Source of the DNA: Gp1-AA133 sp963850425
Lineage (GTDB): Bacteria; Acidobacteriota; Terriglobia; Terriglobales; Acidobacteriaceae
Assembly (NCBI GenBank): GCA_963850425.1
Contig: CAWKLF010000001.1
Location: 1,550,001 to 1,614,000 of the forward strand
Length of the DNA stretch: 64,000 nt
Direction: 5' to 3'
Part shown: positions 54,024 to 62,166 of the stretch, one piece after another
Layout: every line of letters begins with the position of its first letter
Position numbering within the stretch: the stretch's first letter is position 1
Made by a program: the position numbers and the translations under genes
The notes under the pieces: generated by a model
Told to the model about the DNA's origin: nothing
Seen by the model: the letters and a program-made list of their open reading frames with translations, nothing else
Database searches by the model: none

Positions 54024-54653
54024 CTACGACTCCGCGAGCTCCCTGGGTGTGACGGTTCTCACAAGCCGCCTGCCCACAATTTCGTACTTTCCTTCCAGCA
54101 CGATGCGGATGGCCTCCGAGTAGGCGATGTGTTCCTGCTCCAGGATGCGTGCGGCTAAGGTGTGTTCGTCGTCGGAGTCGTAGACGGGAACGGTTTTTTG
54201 CACGATGATCGCGCCGTGGTCAAGTTCTTCGTCGACGAAATGCGCCGTGCAGCCTGAGACCTTTACGCCGTAGGCGAAGGCTTGTTCCTGGGCTTCGAGG
54301 CCGGGGAAAGCGGGAAGCAGGGAAGGGTGGATGTTGAGGATGCGTCTGGGGAATTGCTGAACGAACCACGGGGAGAGCAGGCGCATGTATCCGGCGAGGC
54401 AGACCAGGTCCACTTTGTGCTCGCGCAGGGCGGCCACAACTCTTTTGTCGTATTCCTCTCGGGGAACGCTTTTTGAGGGGATCGCTAGTGCGGGCAGTCC
54501 TAAACGTTTGGCGATTTCGAGTCCGCCGGCGTCGGGCTTGTTGGAGATCACTACCCCGATACCCGCGTTGGGAATTTTGCCCGCGGCGACATTGTTGGCG
54601 ATGGCCTCGAAGTTCGAGCCTCGGCCGGAGAGAAGGATGCCTAGATTGTGCAT
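54024..54653 (-). CDS. purN: Phosphoribosylglycinamide formyltransferase PurN
   Basis: PurN transfers a formyl group from 10-formyl-THF to GAR, the third step of purine synthesis. The 209-residue protein has GILLSGRGSNFEAI (phosphate loop), VVISNKPDAGGLEIA, LAGYMRLLSPWFVQQFPRRI, NIHPSLLPAFPG with the catalytic His, and the folate-site DEELDHGAIIVQ. Length is normal. It lies downstream of purM on the same strand; the 246-bp gap between them is longer than in most purMN pairs. Confidence 0.96.
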   Translation of the reverse strand: MHNLGILLSGRGSNFEAIANNVAAGKIPNAGIGVVISNKPDAGGLEIAKRLGLPALAIPSKSVPREEYDKRVVAALREHKVDLVCLAGYMRLLSPWFVQQFPRRILNIHPSLLPAFPGLEAQEQAFAYGVKVSGCTAHFVDEELDHGAIIVQKTVPVYDSDDEHTLAARILEQEHIAYSEAIRIVLEGKYEIVGRRLVRTVTPRELAES

Positions 54654-54899
54654 GGGACCTGGGGCGGCGTGGCCATACTTTGATTATTCACCAGCCGTGG
54701 AAAATCTACCACGGAGGCACGGAGACACTAAATGCGGGTTATGAATTGTCAGGCTCGGCCGTGCGGGGAGCGGCAACGGTTGTGGAGCACTGAAGAGGGA
54801 ACGCGGGGTTCTTCGACGTCGTTGAGAATGACAGATTGGGGGAGAGTCGGGTGATTCAAGTCGTCCGTCGGAATTGAGATTCGGAGCAGCGCGGCTTCT

Positions 54900-55949
54900 C
54901 TACGAGTACATCACCTTGCGTTCGCCTTTTACGATGCGGCCCACGTTGAAGTACTTTTCGCCGGCGCGCTCCAGCAGGGTTTGGGCTTTTTTGAATTTCT
55001 TTGGATTGACTACCAGCAGCATGCCTAAACCCATGTTGAAGGTGCGCAGCATTTCGTCCTGGGGGACGTTGCCCAGCACTTGCAGATGTTCGAAGATCGG
55101 CAAGGCGGGCCAGCTGCCCAGTTCGATGACCGCTGACATGCCGCGCGGCAGCACGCGCGGGAGATTTTCGGTGATGCCGCCGCCCGTGATGTGCGCCATG
55201 GCGGAGATGACGTCAGCATCGATCATTTTTTTCAGGGCCGGCCAGTAGCTCTTATGGGAGCGCATCAGCTCGTTGCCGACTTTGTTCTTGATCTCGTTGA
55301 CGTAGGTTTCCGGCGAATACTTTGCGACTTCGAACAGCAGCTTGCGGGCCAGCGAATAACCGTTGGTGTGCAGGCCATTGGAAGCGAGGCCGAGCACGAT
55401 GTCACCTACTTCGACGGTTTTACCGGTGATGATCTTTTCTTTTTCCACCACACCGAGGATGAAGCCCGCGAGATCGTACTCGCCGTTGGGGTAGAAGCCG
55501 GGCATTTCGGCGGTTTCCCCTCCAATGAGCGCGCAGCCATTGTGCTTGCAAGCTTCGGCGATGCCCTCCACCACTTTTTCGGCGACGGCCGGCTCGAGCG
55601 TGCCGGTGGCCAGATAGTCCATGAAGAACAGCGGGGCGGCGCCCTGCACTATGATGTCGTTCACACAATGGCTCACCAGATCCGCACCCACGGTGTGGTG
55701 AACGTTCATCTCGAAAGCGACTTTAAGCTTGGTTCCTACGCCGTCGACGCTTGAGACCAGCACGGGGTCAAGATAGGTCTTGGCGATGGAGAACAGGCCG
55801 CCGAATCCGCCAATCTCGCTCAACACACCCTTGGTGAAGGTTTTATGGGCGAGATACTTGATGCGCTGCTTGGTGCGGTTGGCGCGATCGATGTTTACGC
55901 CCGCATCGGCGTAGGTGACACTGGCGGTCTTCGTGGGTTCCTGGGCCAA
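54900..55949 (-). CDS. purM: Phosphoribosylformylglycinamidine cyclo-ligase (AIR synthase) PurM
   Basis: PurM closes the imidazole ring to form AIR, the fifth step of purine synthesis, using ATP. The 349-residue protein starts at a TTG and shows VSSVDGVGTKLKVAFE, VNDIIVQGAAPLFFMDYLA, ALIGGETAEMPGFY and ITGGGITENLPRVLP, the ATP- and FGAM-binding motifs. Length fits the family. It is encoded upstream of purN on the minus strand and probably co-transcribed with it. Confidence 0.96.
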   Translation of the reverse strand: MAQEPTKTASVTYADAGVNIDRANRTKQRIKYLAHKTFTKGVLSEIGGFGGLFSIAKTYLDPVLVSSVDGVGTKLKVAFEMNVHHTVGADLVSHCVNDIIVQGAAPLFFMDYLATGTLEPAVAEKVVEGIAEACKHNGCALIGGETAEMPGFYPNGEYDLAGFILGVVEKEKIITGKTVEVGDIVLGLASNGLHTNGYSLARKLLFEVAKYSPETYVNEIKNKVGNELMRSHKSYWPALKKMIDADVISAMAHITGGGITENLPRVLPRGMSAVIELGSWPALPIFEHLQVLGNVPQDEMLRTFNMGLGMLLVVNPKKFKKAQTLLERAGEKYFNVGRIVKGERKVMYS

Positions 55950-56134
55950 GCAAATCTGTCCGTTGTAAGCAAGAGTGCGGGAAGCCGCCGATCAGACTAC
56001 AACACGGAAGCATAAGATAAAACGCGGGTCATTGTAGCACGCCAGAGTGTGGAATTTAGATGTGTGCAAGTCTCGAGAGACACGACCACCTGCCATCGCG
56101 CGCACATTGTCCACAGCCGCGATGCGGATGAGAT

Positions 56135-56305
56135 CTAGTGAGAGACGAAGTCGCTGAAGTAATAGGCGAGTACGCCGAACAATGCCAGTCCCGAGATTCC
56201 ATAAGCAGTCAGGACCCAGAAGTTGCGTCCTTCATGGGCGTGACACTTGGCGCTCGTGGATGGTGAGACGGCGGAAGACATACTTTCAGGGGCCCGTGAA
56301 TCCAT
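56135..56305 (-). CDS. Small single-pass membrane protein (56 aa)
   Basis: A 56-residue ORF starts at ATG 56305 with AAGGAGG 4-5 bp upstream, a strong ribosome site. The product begins MDSRAPESMSSAVSPSTSAK, has a CHAHEGRNFW segment, then one transmembrane helix (VLTAYGISGLALFGVLAYYF) and the end SDFVSH. The Cys/His pair next to the membrane could bind metal or heme, but this is speculative. No family is recognised. It stands alone between purM and a second small envelope gene. Confidence 0.6.
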   Translation of the reverse strand: MDSRAPESMSSAVSPSTSAKCHAHEGRNFWVLTAYGISGLALFGVLAYYFSDFVSH

Positions 56306-56504
56306 GCACCCTCCTTACTGAGACGTCGCGCTCAAGACATTGAACCGCGATCGCTTTTACCCCACACCTGCGATTTGGCAGGTTGATATTAGGCAGGAGT
56401 TTACTACGGTTCCGCTTCCGGCGATTGTCAAATTTTTGTAGGGAATCCAACCGGGCAGCGGCAAAAGCTTGCGGTTTATGAGGATGGGAGAGCCGCTTTT
56501 CCGC

Positions 56505-56536
56505 AAAAACAGAGCCCCGGCTAATGCGGCCGGGGC
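56505..56536 (-). terminator. Rho-independent terminator after the Lys-rich secreted protein gene
   Basis: On the minus strand GCCCCGGC and GCCGGGGC form a perfect 8-bp stem with a 7-nt loop, followed by TCTGTTTTTG. It lies 24 bp after the stop codon at 56560. Confidence 0.85.
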
Positions 56537-56559
56537 GCGGTGAAGATGCGGGGCGCAAG

Positions 56560-56769
56560 CTATTTCTTGTCGTCCTTCATATTGTCGTCCTTCATCTTGT
56601 CATCTTTCATCTTGTCGTCCTTCTTTTCCTTCTTCTCTTTCTTGGCCTTCTTTTCCTTCTTCTCTTCCTTCTTGGTGTCGTCCTTCTTGGCCGTATCCTG
56701 CGCGAAGGTGGAAGTGGTCAGAGAGAGGGCAACGGCAACCGCGAACAGCAGCGTGAGCAGCTTCTTCAT
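56560..56769 (-). CDS. Small secreted Lys/Asp-rich protein (69 aa)
   Basis: The 69-residue product has a signal peptide (about 1-24, KKLLTLLFAVAVALSLTTST) followed by a wholly charged tail of KKD, KKEEKKEKK and repeated DDKMK units. The tail has no globular fold and is encoded by 15-bp tandem repeats. Similar exported acidobacterial peptides are of unknown function; cell-surface polyelectrolyte or metal binding are guesses. AGGAG lies 9 bp before the ATG, and a strong terminator follows, so it is a real single-gene transcript. Confidence 0.8.
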   Translation of the reverse strand: MKKLLTLLFAVAVALSLTTSTFAQDTAKKDDTKKEEKKEKKAKKEKKEKKDDKMKDDKMKDDNMKDDKK

Positions 56770-57009
56770 TCCTTAATTCTCCTTGTCGAACTTAGTTCAG
56801 GTTGTAGCCACCGGACACACACACTCCTACGAGGATCGGTAAATTTGAGTTGCATGCCGGGGGCCGGGGAATTCTAGCCGAGCCGCTAACAGAAGCAAGT
56901 GGAAAATGGACTTCCGGTTCCGCGGTGTTTTGTTGAGTCACTTGTTACTGCGGTAAGGATGTTTCTGAATCACAGACGTAAGTGGAGGCAAGCGGTACAC
57001 TTCCCAGTG

Positions 57010-59793
57010 ATGAGTCCGCTGAAGACGTCCGGAAAGCCTGGCAAGGCCAGCAAGACGGCCAAGGTCGAGCCTGCGCAGGATCGCGCGCATGACGTGTTGC
57101 GATCCGAGCCGCATCCGCTGGATGCGATCTTTGCGCCGCGCAGCGTTGCGGTGATTGGCGCTTCGGATCGAGCGGGGAGCGTGGGCCGCGCGGTGTTATG
57201 GAGCCTGGTCAGCAACCCGTTCGGTGGAACGGTGTATCCCATCAGCGACAAGCGGAGCAGCGTGCTCGGCATCAAGGCATACAAGAGCGTTGCGGATTTG
57301 CCCGAGACCGTAGATCTGGCGGTCGTGATCACGCCCGCGGCGACCGTGCCCGCGATCATCGGCGACTGCGTGCAGGCTGGCGTGCGCGGCGCAATTGTCA
57401 TCTCCGCCGGCTTCAAGGAGCATGGCGAAAAGGGCAAGGAACTCGAACGTCAGATTCTGGAGCGCATTCAAGGAACCGGGCTGCGATTAATTGGCCCGAA
57501 CTGCCTGGGCGTGATGAATCCGATCAGCGGGCTGAACGCCACGTTCGCTTCAAACATTGCGCGGCCCGGGAATGTGGGATTCATCAGCCAGAGCGGCGCG
57601 TTGTGCACGGCGATCCTTGACTGGGCGCAGAAGGAGATGGTGGGGTTCAGTTCGTTTGTGTCGGTGGGATCGATGCTCGATGTCGGTTGGGGTGACCTGA
57701 TCGACTACCTGGGAAATGATCCGCGCACGCAGAGCATCATCATGTACATGGAGTCGGTGGGGGATGCGCGGTCGTTCCTGTCGTCCGCACGGGAAGTCTC
57801 GCTGAACAAACCGATCATCGTGATCAAGGCAGGACGCACGGAAGCGGCTGCGCAGGCCGCCGCATCGCATACGGGATCTCTTACCGGCAGCGACGAAGTG
57901 CTGGATGCGGCGTTTCGGCGCTGCGGTGTGCTGCGGGTGCAGACCATTGCCGACCTTTTTTACATGGCGGAAGTGCTGGCCAAGCAGCCTCGGCCGAAGG
58001 GGCCTCGGCTCGCGATCGTGACCAATGCGGGTGGGCCGGGTGTGCTGGCGGCCGACGGATTGCTTTCGAACGGTGGGCAACTGGCGCAGCTCTCGGCCGA
58101 ATCGATGGAGGCGCTGAATCAACTGCTCCCACCGCACTGGAGCCACAATAATCCGATTGATGTGCTGGGCGATGCGCTGCCCGATCGCTATGCCAAGGTG
58201 ATCGATATTGCCGCGCGGGATCCCAACATCGACGGCCTGCTCGCGATTACCTGTCCGCAGGGCATGGCCGAGCCCAGCGCTACCGCCGAGCATTTGAAGC
58301 CCTACGCGCATTCCACTGGGAAACCGGTGCTGGCGAGCTGGATGGGCGGCTCCGCGATTGCCGCCGGGACAGACATCCTGAACCAAGCGGGAATACCGAC
58401 CTTCCAGTTTCCCGATACCGCGGCGCGCGTGTTCTGCTACATGTGGCGCTACAGCTATGCGCTGCGCGGTTTGTACGAGACGCCTGTGTTGCGGGAAGAA
58501 GCCGATGAAGGCCCCGACCGCGTGCGCGCGCTGCAGATCATCGAAAATGCGCGGCGGGCCGGGCGCACCTTACTGACGGAAATCGAATCAAAGCAGTTGC
58601 TGGCGGCATACGGGCTGCCGACGGTTCAGACTGAAGTTGCCAACAGTGTGGATGAAGCCGTCGAGCAGGCGGGAGGGATCGGCTACCCGGTGGTGTTGAA
58701 GTTGCTGTCCGAAACCATCACGCACAAGACCGATGTCGGTGGAGTGCAGCTGAACTTGCGCGACGAAGCGGCGGTGCGCGGCGCGTATCAAGCAATTCAA
58801 TCGGCGGTGTGGGAGAAGGCTGGTGACGGGCGCTTCCTCGGAGTGACGGTGCAGCCGATGACGAAGCTTGAGGGTTACGAGCTGATTGTGGGCAGCAGCC
58901 TCGATCCGCAGTTTGGGCCGGTGTTGTTGTTCGGCACGGGCGGGCAACTGGTGGAAGTGTTCAAAGATCGCTCGCTCGCGCTGCCGCCGCTGAATACCAC
59001 ACTGGCGCGCCGCATGATGGAGCAGACCCGCGTGTTCTCAGCGCTGGAAGGTGTGCGCGGACGCAAACCGGTCGATCTGGCCGCGCTCGAAGAATTTCTG
59101 GTGCGCTTCAGCCACTTGGTCGTTGAGCAGCCGCGCATTCGCGAAATAGACATCAACCCGGTGCTCGCGTCTCCCGAGCGCCTGATTGCCCTGGATGCTC
59201 GGGTTGTTCTGCACGGCTCGGAAGTTGGCGATGAGAAACTGCCGCGCCCTGCGATCCGTCCATACCCGGTCAAGTATGTGCAGTCCTGGAATATCAAGAG
59301 CGGAGCCGCGGTAACGATCCGGCCGATCCGGCCCGAAGATGAACCGCTGCTGATTCGCCTGCACCAGGTGCTCTCGGAGCGCACGGTCTACCTGCGCTAT
59401 TTTCAACCGTTGAAGCTGAGCCAGCGAACTGCGCACGAGCGGCTAACGCGGATATGCTTTATCGACTACGACCGGGAAATCGTGCTGGTCGCAGAACACA
59501 GAACAGATGCCGGGCCTGCCGAGATCATCGCGATTGGGCGCCTGAGCAAGCTGCGCGGAGGCGGTGGCGAAGCGGAACTGGCGGTTCTGGTTGACGACCG
59601 ATATCAGGGACAAGGCTTGGGGACGGAACTTTACCGGCGTCTGATCGCGGTCGCGCGCGACGAAAAGTTGAAGCGCGTCGTGTCCACGATTCTGGCGGAA
59701 AACCGCGAGATGCGCACGATCTGCCAGAAACTGGGGTTCCGGATGGAGGCGGACCTCGAAGACGGGACAGTGAGAGCGGAGTTGGATGTGTAA
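57010..59793 (+). CDS. Acyl-CoA synthetase (NDP-forming)/GNAT acetyltransferase fusion (Pat-like)
   Basis: This 927-residue protein has a CoA-binding domain (about 30-120, VAVIGASDRAGSVGRAVLWS), a succinyl-CoA-ligase-like region with SQSGALCTAILDW and SHTGSLTGSDEVLDAAFRRC (probable phospho-His), an ATP-grasp domain (about 500-720, GYPVVLKLLSETITHKTDVG) and a C-terminal GNAT domain with VDDRYQGQGLGTELYRR. Such fusions resemble the bacterial protein lysine acetyltransferase Pat, often regulating acetyl-CoA synthetase; the fused synthetase part may be inactive as an enzyme. I chose ATG 57010 (MSPLKTSGKP); the frame is open back to 56899. Confidence 0.88.
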   Translation: MSPLKTSGKPGKASKTAKVEPAQDRAHDVLRSEPHPLDAIFAPRSVAVIGASDRAGSVGRAVLWSLVSNPFGGTVYPISDKRSSVLGIKAYKSVADLPETVDLAVVITPAATVPAIIGDCVQAGVRGAIVISAGFKEHGEKGKELERQILERIQGTGLRLIGPNCLGVMNPISGLNATFASNIARPGNVGFISQSGALCTAILDWAQKEMVGFSSFVSVGSMLDVGWGDLIDYLGNDPRTQSIIMYMESVGDARSFLSSAREVSLNKPIIVIKAGRTEAAAQAAASHTGSLTGSDEVLDAAFRRCGVLRVQTIADLFYMAEVLAKQPRPKGPRLAIVTNAGGPGVLAADGLLSNGGQLAQLSAESMEALNQLLPPHWSHNNPIDVLGDALPDRYAKVIDIAARDPNIDGLLAITCPQGMAEPSATAEHLKPYAHSTGKPVLASWMGGSAIAAGTDILNQAGIPTFQFPDTAARVFCYMWRYSYALRGLYETPVLREEADEGPDRVRALQIIENARRAGRTLLTEIESKQLLAAYGLPTVQTEVANSVDEAVEQAGGIGYPVVLKLLSETITHKTDVGGVQLNLRDEAAVRGAYQAIQSAVWEKAGDGRFLGVTVQPMTKLEGYELIVGSSLDPQFGPVLLFGTGGQLVEVFKDRSLALPPLNTTLARRMMEQTRVFSALEGVRGRKPVDLAALEEFLVRFSHLVVEQPRIREIDINPVLASPERLIALDARVVLHGSEVGDEKLPRPAIRPYPVKYVQSWNIKSGAAVTIRPIRPEDEPLLIRLHQVLSERTVYLRYFQPLKLSQRTAHERLTRICFIDYDREIVLVAEHRTDAGPAEIIAIGRLSKLRGGGGEAELAVLVDDRYQGQGLGTELYRRLIAVARDEKLKRVVSTILAENREMRTICQKLGFRMEADLEDGTVRAELDV

Positions 59794-59956
59794 ACCACAG
59801 AAATTTGAAGTTACTTCCCGCCATGCCTGCACCCCATCTGCCTGGGGGCGGGTCGGGAGCCATGGTTCCGTTCCTCAGATATGCGGGACGCCGTTTCGGG
59901 TACAGCTCTTCCAGTTCGACATCGTGTAGTGAGAAACGGAGCCATTTAAAGATGCA

Positions 59957-59988
59957 GCGGGCCAGCTCATCGCCGGCCCGCTTTTTTA
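59957..59988 (+). terminator. Rho-independent terminator after the acyl-CoA synthetase/acetyltransferase gene
   Basis: GCGGGCC and GGCCCGC form a 7-bp stem with an 11-nt loop, followed by CTTTTTTATT. It is 164 bp past the stop and touches the end of the convergent YXWGXW gene. Confidence 0.8.
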
Positions 59989-61092
59989 TTGCTCGTGAAT
60001 TTTTCCAGGTAGATTAGCGGCGCTGGTCATGACCTCTGTCGTGCGGCCCGGCGCTGCCATGCTGTCCGGCGTTGCCGTGCGGCGTTGCTGTCCATCATTG
60101 CCATGAGGTCTGTCACTTCCGCGGGGCGCCTCATTGCCATGCTGGCCACCGTTGCCATGCTGGCTAGCATTGCCGTGAGGTCCGGCGTTGCCGCGCGGTC
60201 CAGGATTGTCAGGACGATTATTCCCTGGGCGTGGTGATGCCTCGCGTCGCGAGTTGTTGTCAGGCGCCGGCCCGCGATTCCCGTGCATATCCGGACGGGC
60301 CATTGGGCGATCGTCATGCCGCCCGGAGTTTTCCGGACGCGCGATGGGGCGAGCCGCCGGACGTTCGAAGGGATCTCCCTTCGCACGCGCTGGCATGACG
60401 TGCGGTCCGTGAAATTCTCCCGGACGCGCCGTAGCCGCAACCGAAGGGCGGCCGTGATTCTCAGAAGCGAGGAATGCGCGGTTATTGCCGGCTCCATGCT
60501 CGTGATCACGCTGCCGGTTGGTCATTTCGAAATGATGCTCGCGCTCTACCATTTCCTGTTCCCGGGAGGCGCGTGCGTTGATTCCGCCGCGGCCGCCGTT
60601 GTAGCTCACCCGGTTCACGGTAACGTTGTTGATCACGGTCTTGTTGTAAATGTGAACGTTGGTGATGTGCACATTGTTCACGCTGCGGTTGTAGTAGAAG
60701 TGGCGATCTCTCCAGTAGCCGCCTTCGTAGCCGTTACCGAAGTATCCGAAGCCGTAATTCACGCCGCCATAGAAACCGATGTGCGGTCCCCAATACCCGG
60801 CATGCCACACGTACACTCCGTCACCCCAGCCCCAATATCCCGGCGTCCAGAGAACACCAACCGTGGGAGGAGTAACCCAGGTTCCAGGGACCCAGTAATA
60901 ACCTTCCCCTCCATAGGCCCAGTAGCCGGGCGTCCAGATGTAGCCGTCGCCCGGGCAAGGAGGCTGCGTGTAGACGGGCAGCACGGGAGGTGCGATGGTC
61001 ACCGAGACGAATACTCCCGCGAACGAGGAAGCGGGAACGATGAGAAGCAACAGAGCGAGCCAAAAATATCGAACAAATCGTACAGAGCGCAT
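59986..61092 (-). CDS. Secreted YXWGXW-repeat protein
   Basis: This 368-residue exported protein (signal peptide about 1-26, ending ASSFAG) has YXWGXW-type repeats in its first half, including GYWAYGGEGYYWVPGTWV and GYWGWGDGVYVWHAGYWG, then VNNVHITNVHIYNKTVINNV. The second half is a disordered Pro/Gly/His/Arg/Asn tail with HGN and GPHGN motifs. The YXWGXW part is thought to be a cell-surface or envelope repeat of unknown ligand. AGGAGG lies 8 bp before ATG 61092; the frame is open to 61176. Confidence 0.85.
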   Translation of the reverse strand: MRSVRFVRYFWLALLLLIVPASSFAGVFVSVTIAPPVLPVYTQPPCPGDGYIWTPGYWAYGGEGYYWVPGTWVTPPTVGVLWTPGYWGWGDGVYVWHAGYWGPHIGFYGGVNYGFGYFGNGYEGGYWRDRHFYYNRSVNNVHITNVHIYNKTVINNVTVNRVSYNGGRGGINARASREQEMVEREHHFEMTNRQRDHEHGAGNNRAFLASENHGRPSVAATARPGEFHGPHVMPARAKGDPFERPAARPIARPENSGRHDDRPMARPDMHGNRGPAPDNNSRREASPRPGNNRPDNPGPRGNAGPHGNASQHGNGGQHGNEAPRGSDRPHGNDGQQRRTATPDSMAAPGRTTEVMTSAANLPGKIHEQ

Positions 61093-61503
61093 GATGTTTC
61101 CTCCTGCCCATTCGTCCCTGGCTTCTTTACGACAACTTTCTCGCGGCCAGGCGGATGCAAAGGGAGTTGGGCTCAAAATATCTACCTATAGCGGGAGATC
61201 TCTCTTGTGAGTACTAACCCGAATTGGAGACGAATGTTGTTTGGAGGCGCAGTATGCTGATTCTAAGCGGGTAGGTGGGGCGGTGCGGGCGAAAGCGGCA
61301 GCCAGCAGTTACGTCGGTAATGAGGCAAAGACTCGATGGGCTTTGCTCCAGGACTTGAATTTTTGCAGCCCTGTTGAAGTGCGCTTGCCGTGAGTACTGA
61401 GTGAGTTGCGGGATCGCGTAAAAATGCGACTTGACAAGAGTTGCCCCGGGCATAGAATGACCGCCGTTTGAAATCCAACAAAAGCATTCATGAGGAGAGA
61501 CAC
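61093..61503. other. Intergenic region between two divergent envelope genes
   Basis: This 411-bp spacer contains the strong promoter at 61431-61458 for the rightward gene. The left part holds no clear element. Confidence 0.5.
61431..61458 (+). promoter_or_regulatory. Sigma-70 promoter of the lipocalin-like gene
   Basis: TTGACA (61431-61436) and TAGAAT (61453-61458) are separated by 16 bp, a near-consensus promoter about 45 bp before the ATG at 61504. Confidence 0.75.
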
Positions 61504-61962
61504 ATGAAGACGAAAACGATTGTTTTGATTGTGGCTCTATGTTGTGCGGCAGTGGCTTTTGCCAGCGATGCGAACATGGGTACCTGGAAACTTAACGAGA
61601 GCAAGTCGAAAATTCCAGCCACCGCACCTAAGAACAACACGGTTGTCTACGAAGCTGCCGGCGACAGCATTAAAGTCACGGTAGATGGCACGGATGCGGA
61701 AGGGAAGCCTTCGCATAACGAGTGGACGGGAAAGTTCGATGGCAAGGACTACGCGTTGGTTGGTGATCCGTCAGGTGATATGCGCTCTTACAAGAAGATT
61801 AATGACCACACGCTGGAGCTGACCAACAAGAAAGACGGTAAAGTAACGGCCCATGGCAAGATCGTGGTGTCAGCTGACGGCAAAACCCGCACTGTGACTA
61901 TTAAGGCAACCGATCCTGCGGGAAAGAAAGTCGACTACACCGCCGTGTACGACAAGCAATAG
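61504..61962 (+). CDS. Secreted lipocalin-like protein (152 aa)
   Basis: This 152-residue exported protein (signal peptide about 1-20, ending VAFAS) starts its mature part NMGTWKLNESKSKIPATAP and continues with short beta strands such as GDSIKVTVDGTDAEGKP and YKKINDHTLELTNKKDGKVT. This is the pattern of small acidobacterial lipocalin-like or DUF4488-type proteins. It has no cysteines and is likely periplasmic. GAGGAGAG lies before ATG 61504, a strong promoter precedes it and a terminator follows, so it should be highly expressed as a single gene. Confidence 0.8.
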   Translation: MKTKTIVLIVALCCAAVAFASDANMGTWKLNESKSKIPATAPKNNTVVYEAAGDSIKVTVDGTDAEGKPSHNEWTGKFDGKDYALVGDPSGDMRSYKKINDHTLELTNKKDGKVTAHGKIVVSADGKTRTVTIKATDPAGKKVDYTAVYDKQ

Positions 61963-61994
61963 TCCGACTCGAAAAAACGATAAGCGCAAAGCCG

Positions 61995-62031
61995 ATGCCC
62001 TCTCGTCCAATTCAGGTCGAGAGGGCATTTT
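61995..62031 (+). terminator. Rho-independent terminator of the lipocalin-like gene
   Basis: ATGCCCTCTCG and CGAGAGGGCAT form an 11-bp stem with a 12-nt loop, followed by TTTTC, 33 bp after the stop. Confidence 0.85.
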
Positions 62032-62166
62032 CGCGCAGGCGTTTCGGACCTCCGTCACATGCTGGGCGACCCTTCTTTTCTGAGTTACCATAGGTACATT
62101 GGCTTCGCACCGCTCCCTCTTGCGCCCTTCTCCCGCATACGGTACAAACGCCCAAGGACCTAATCT

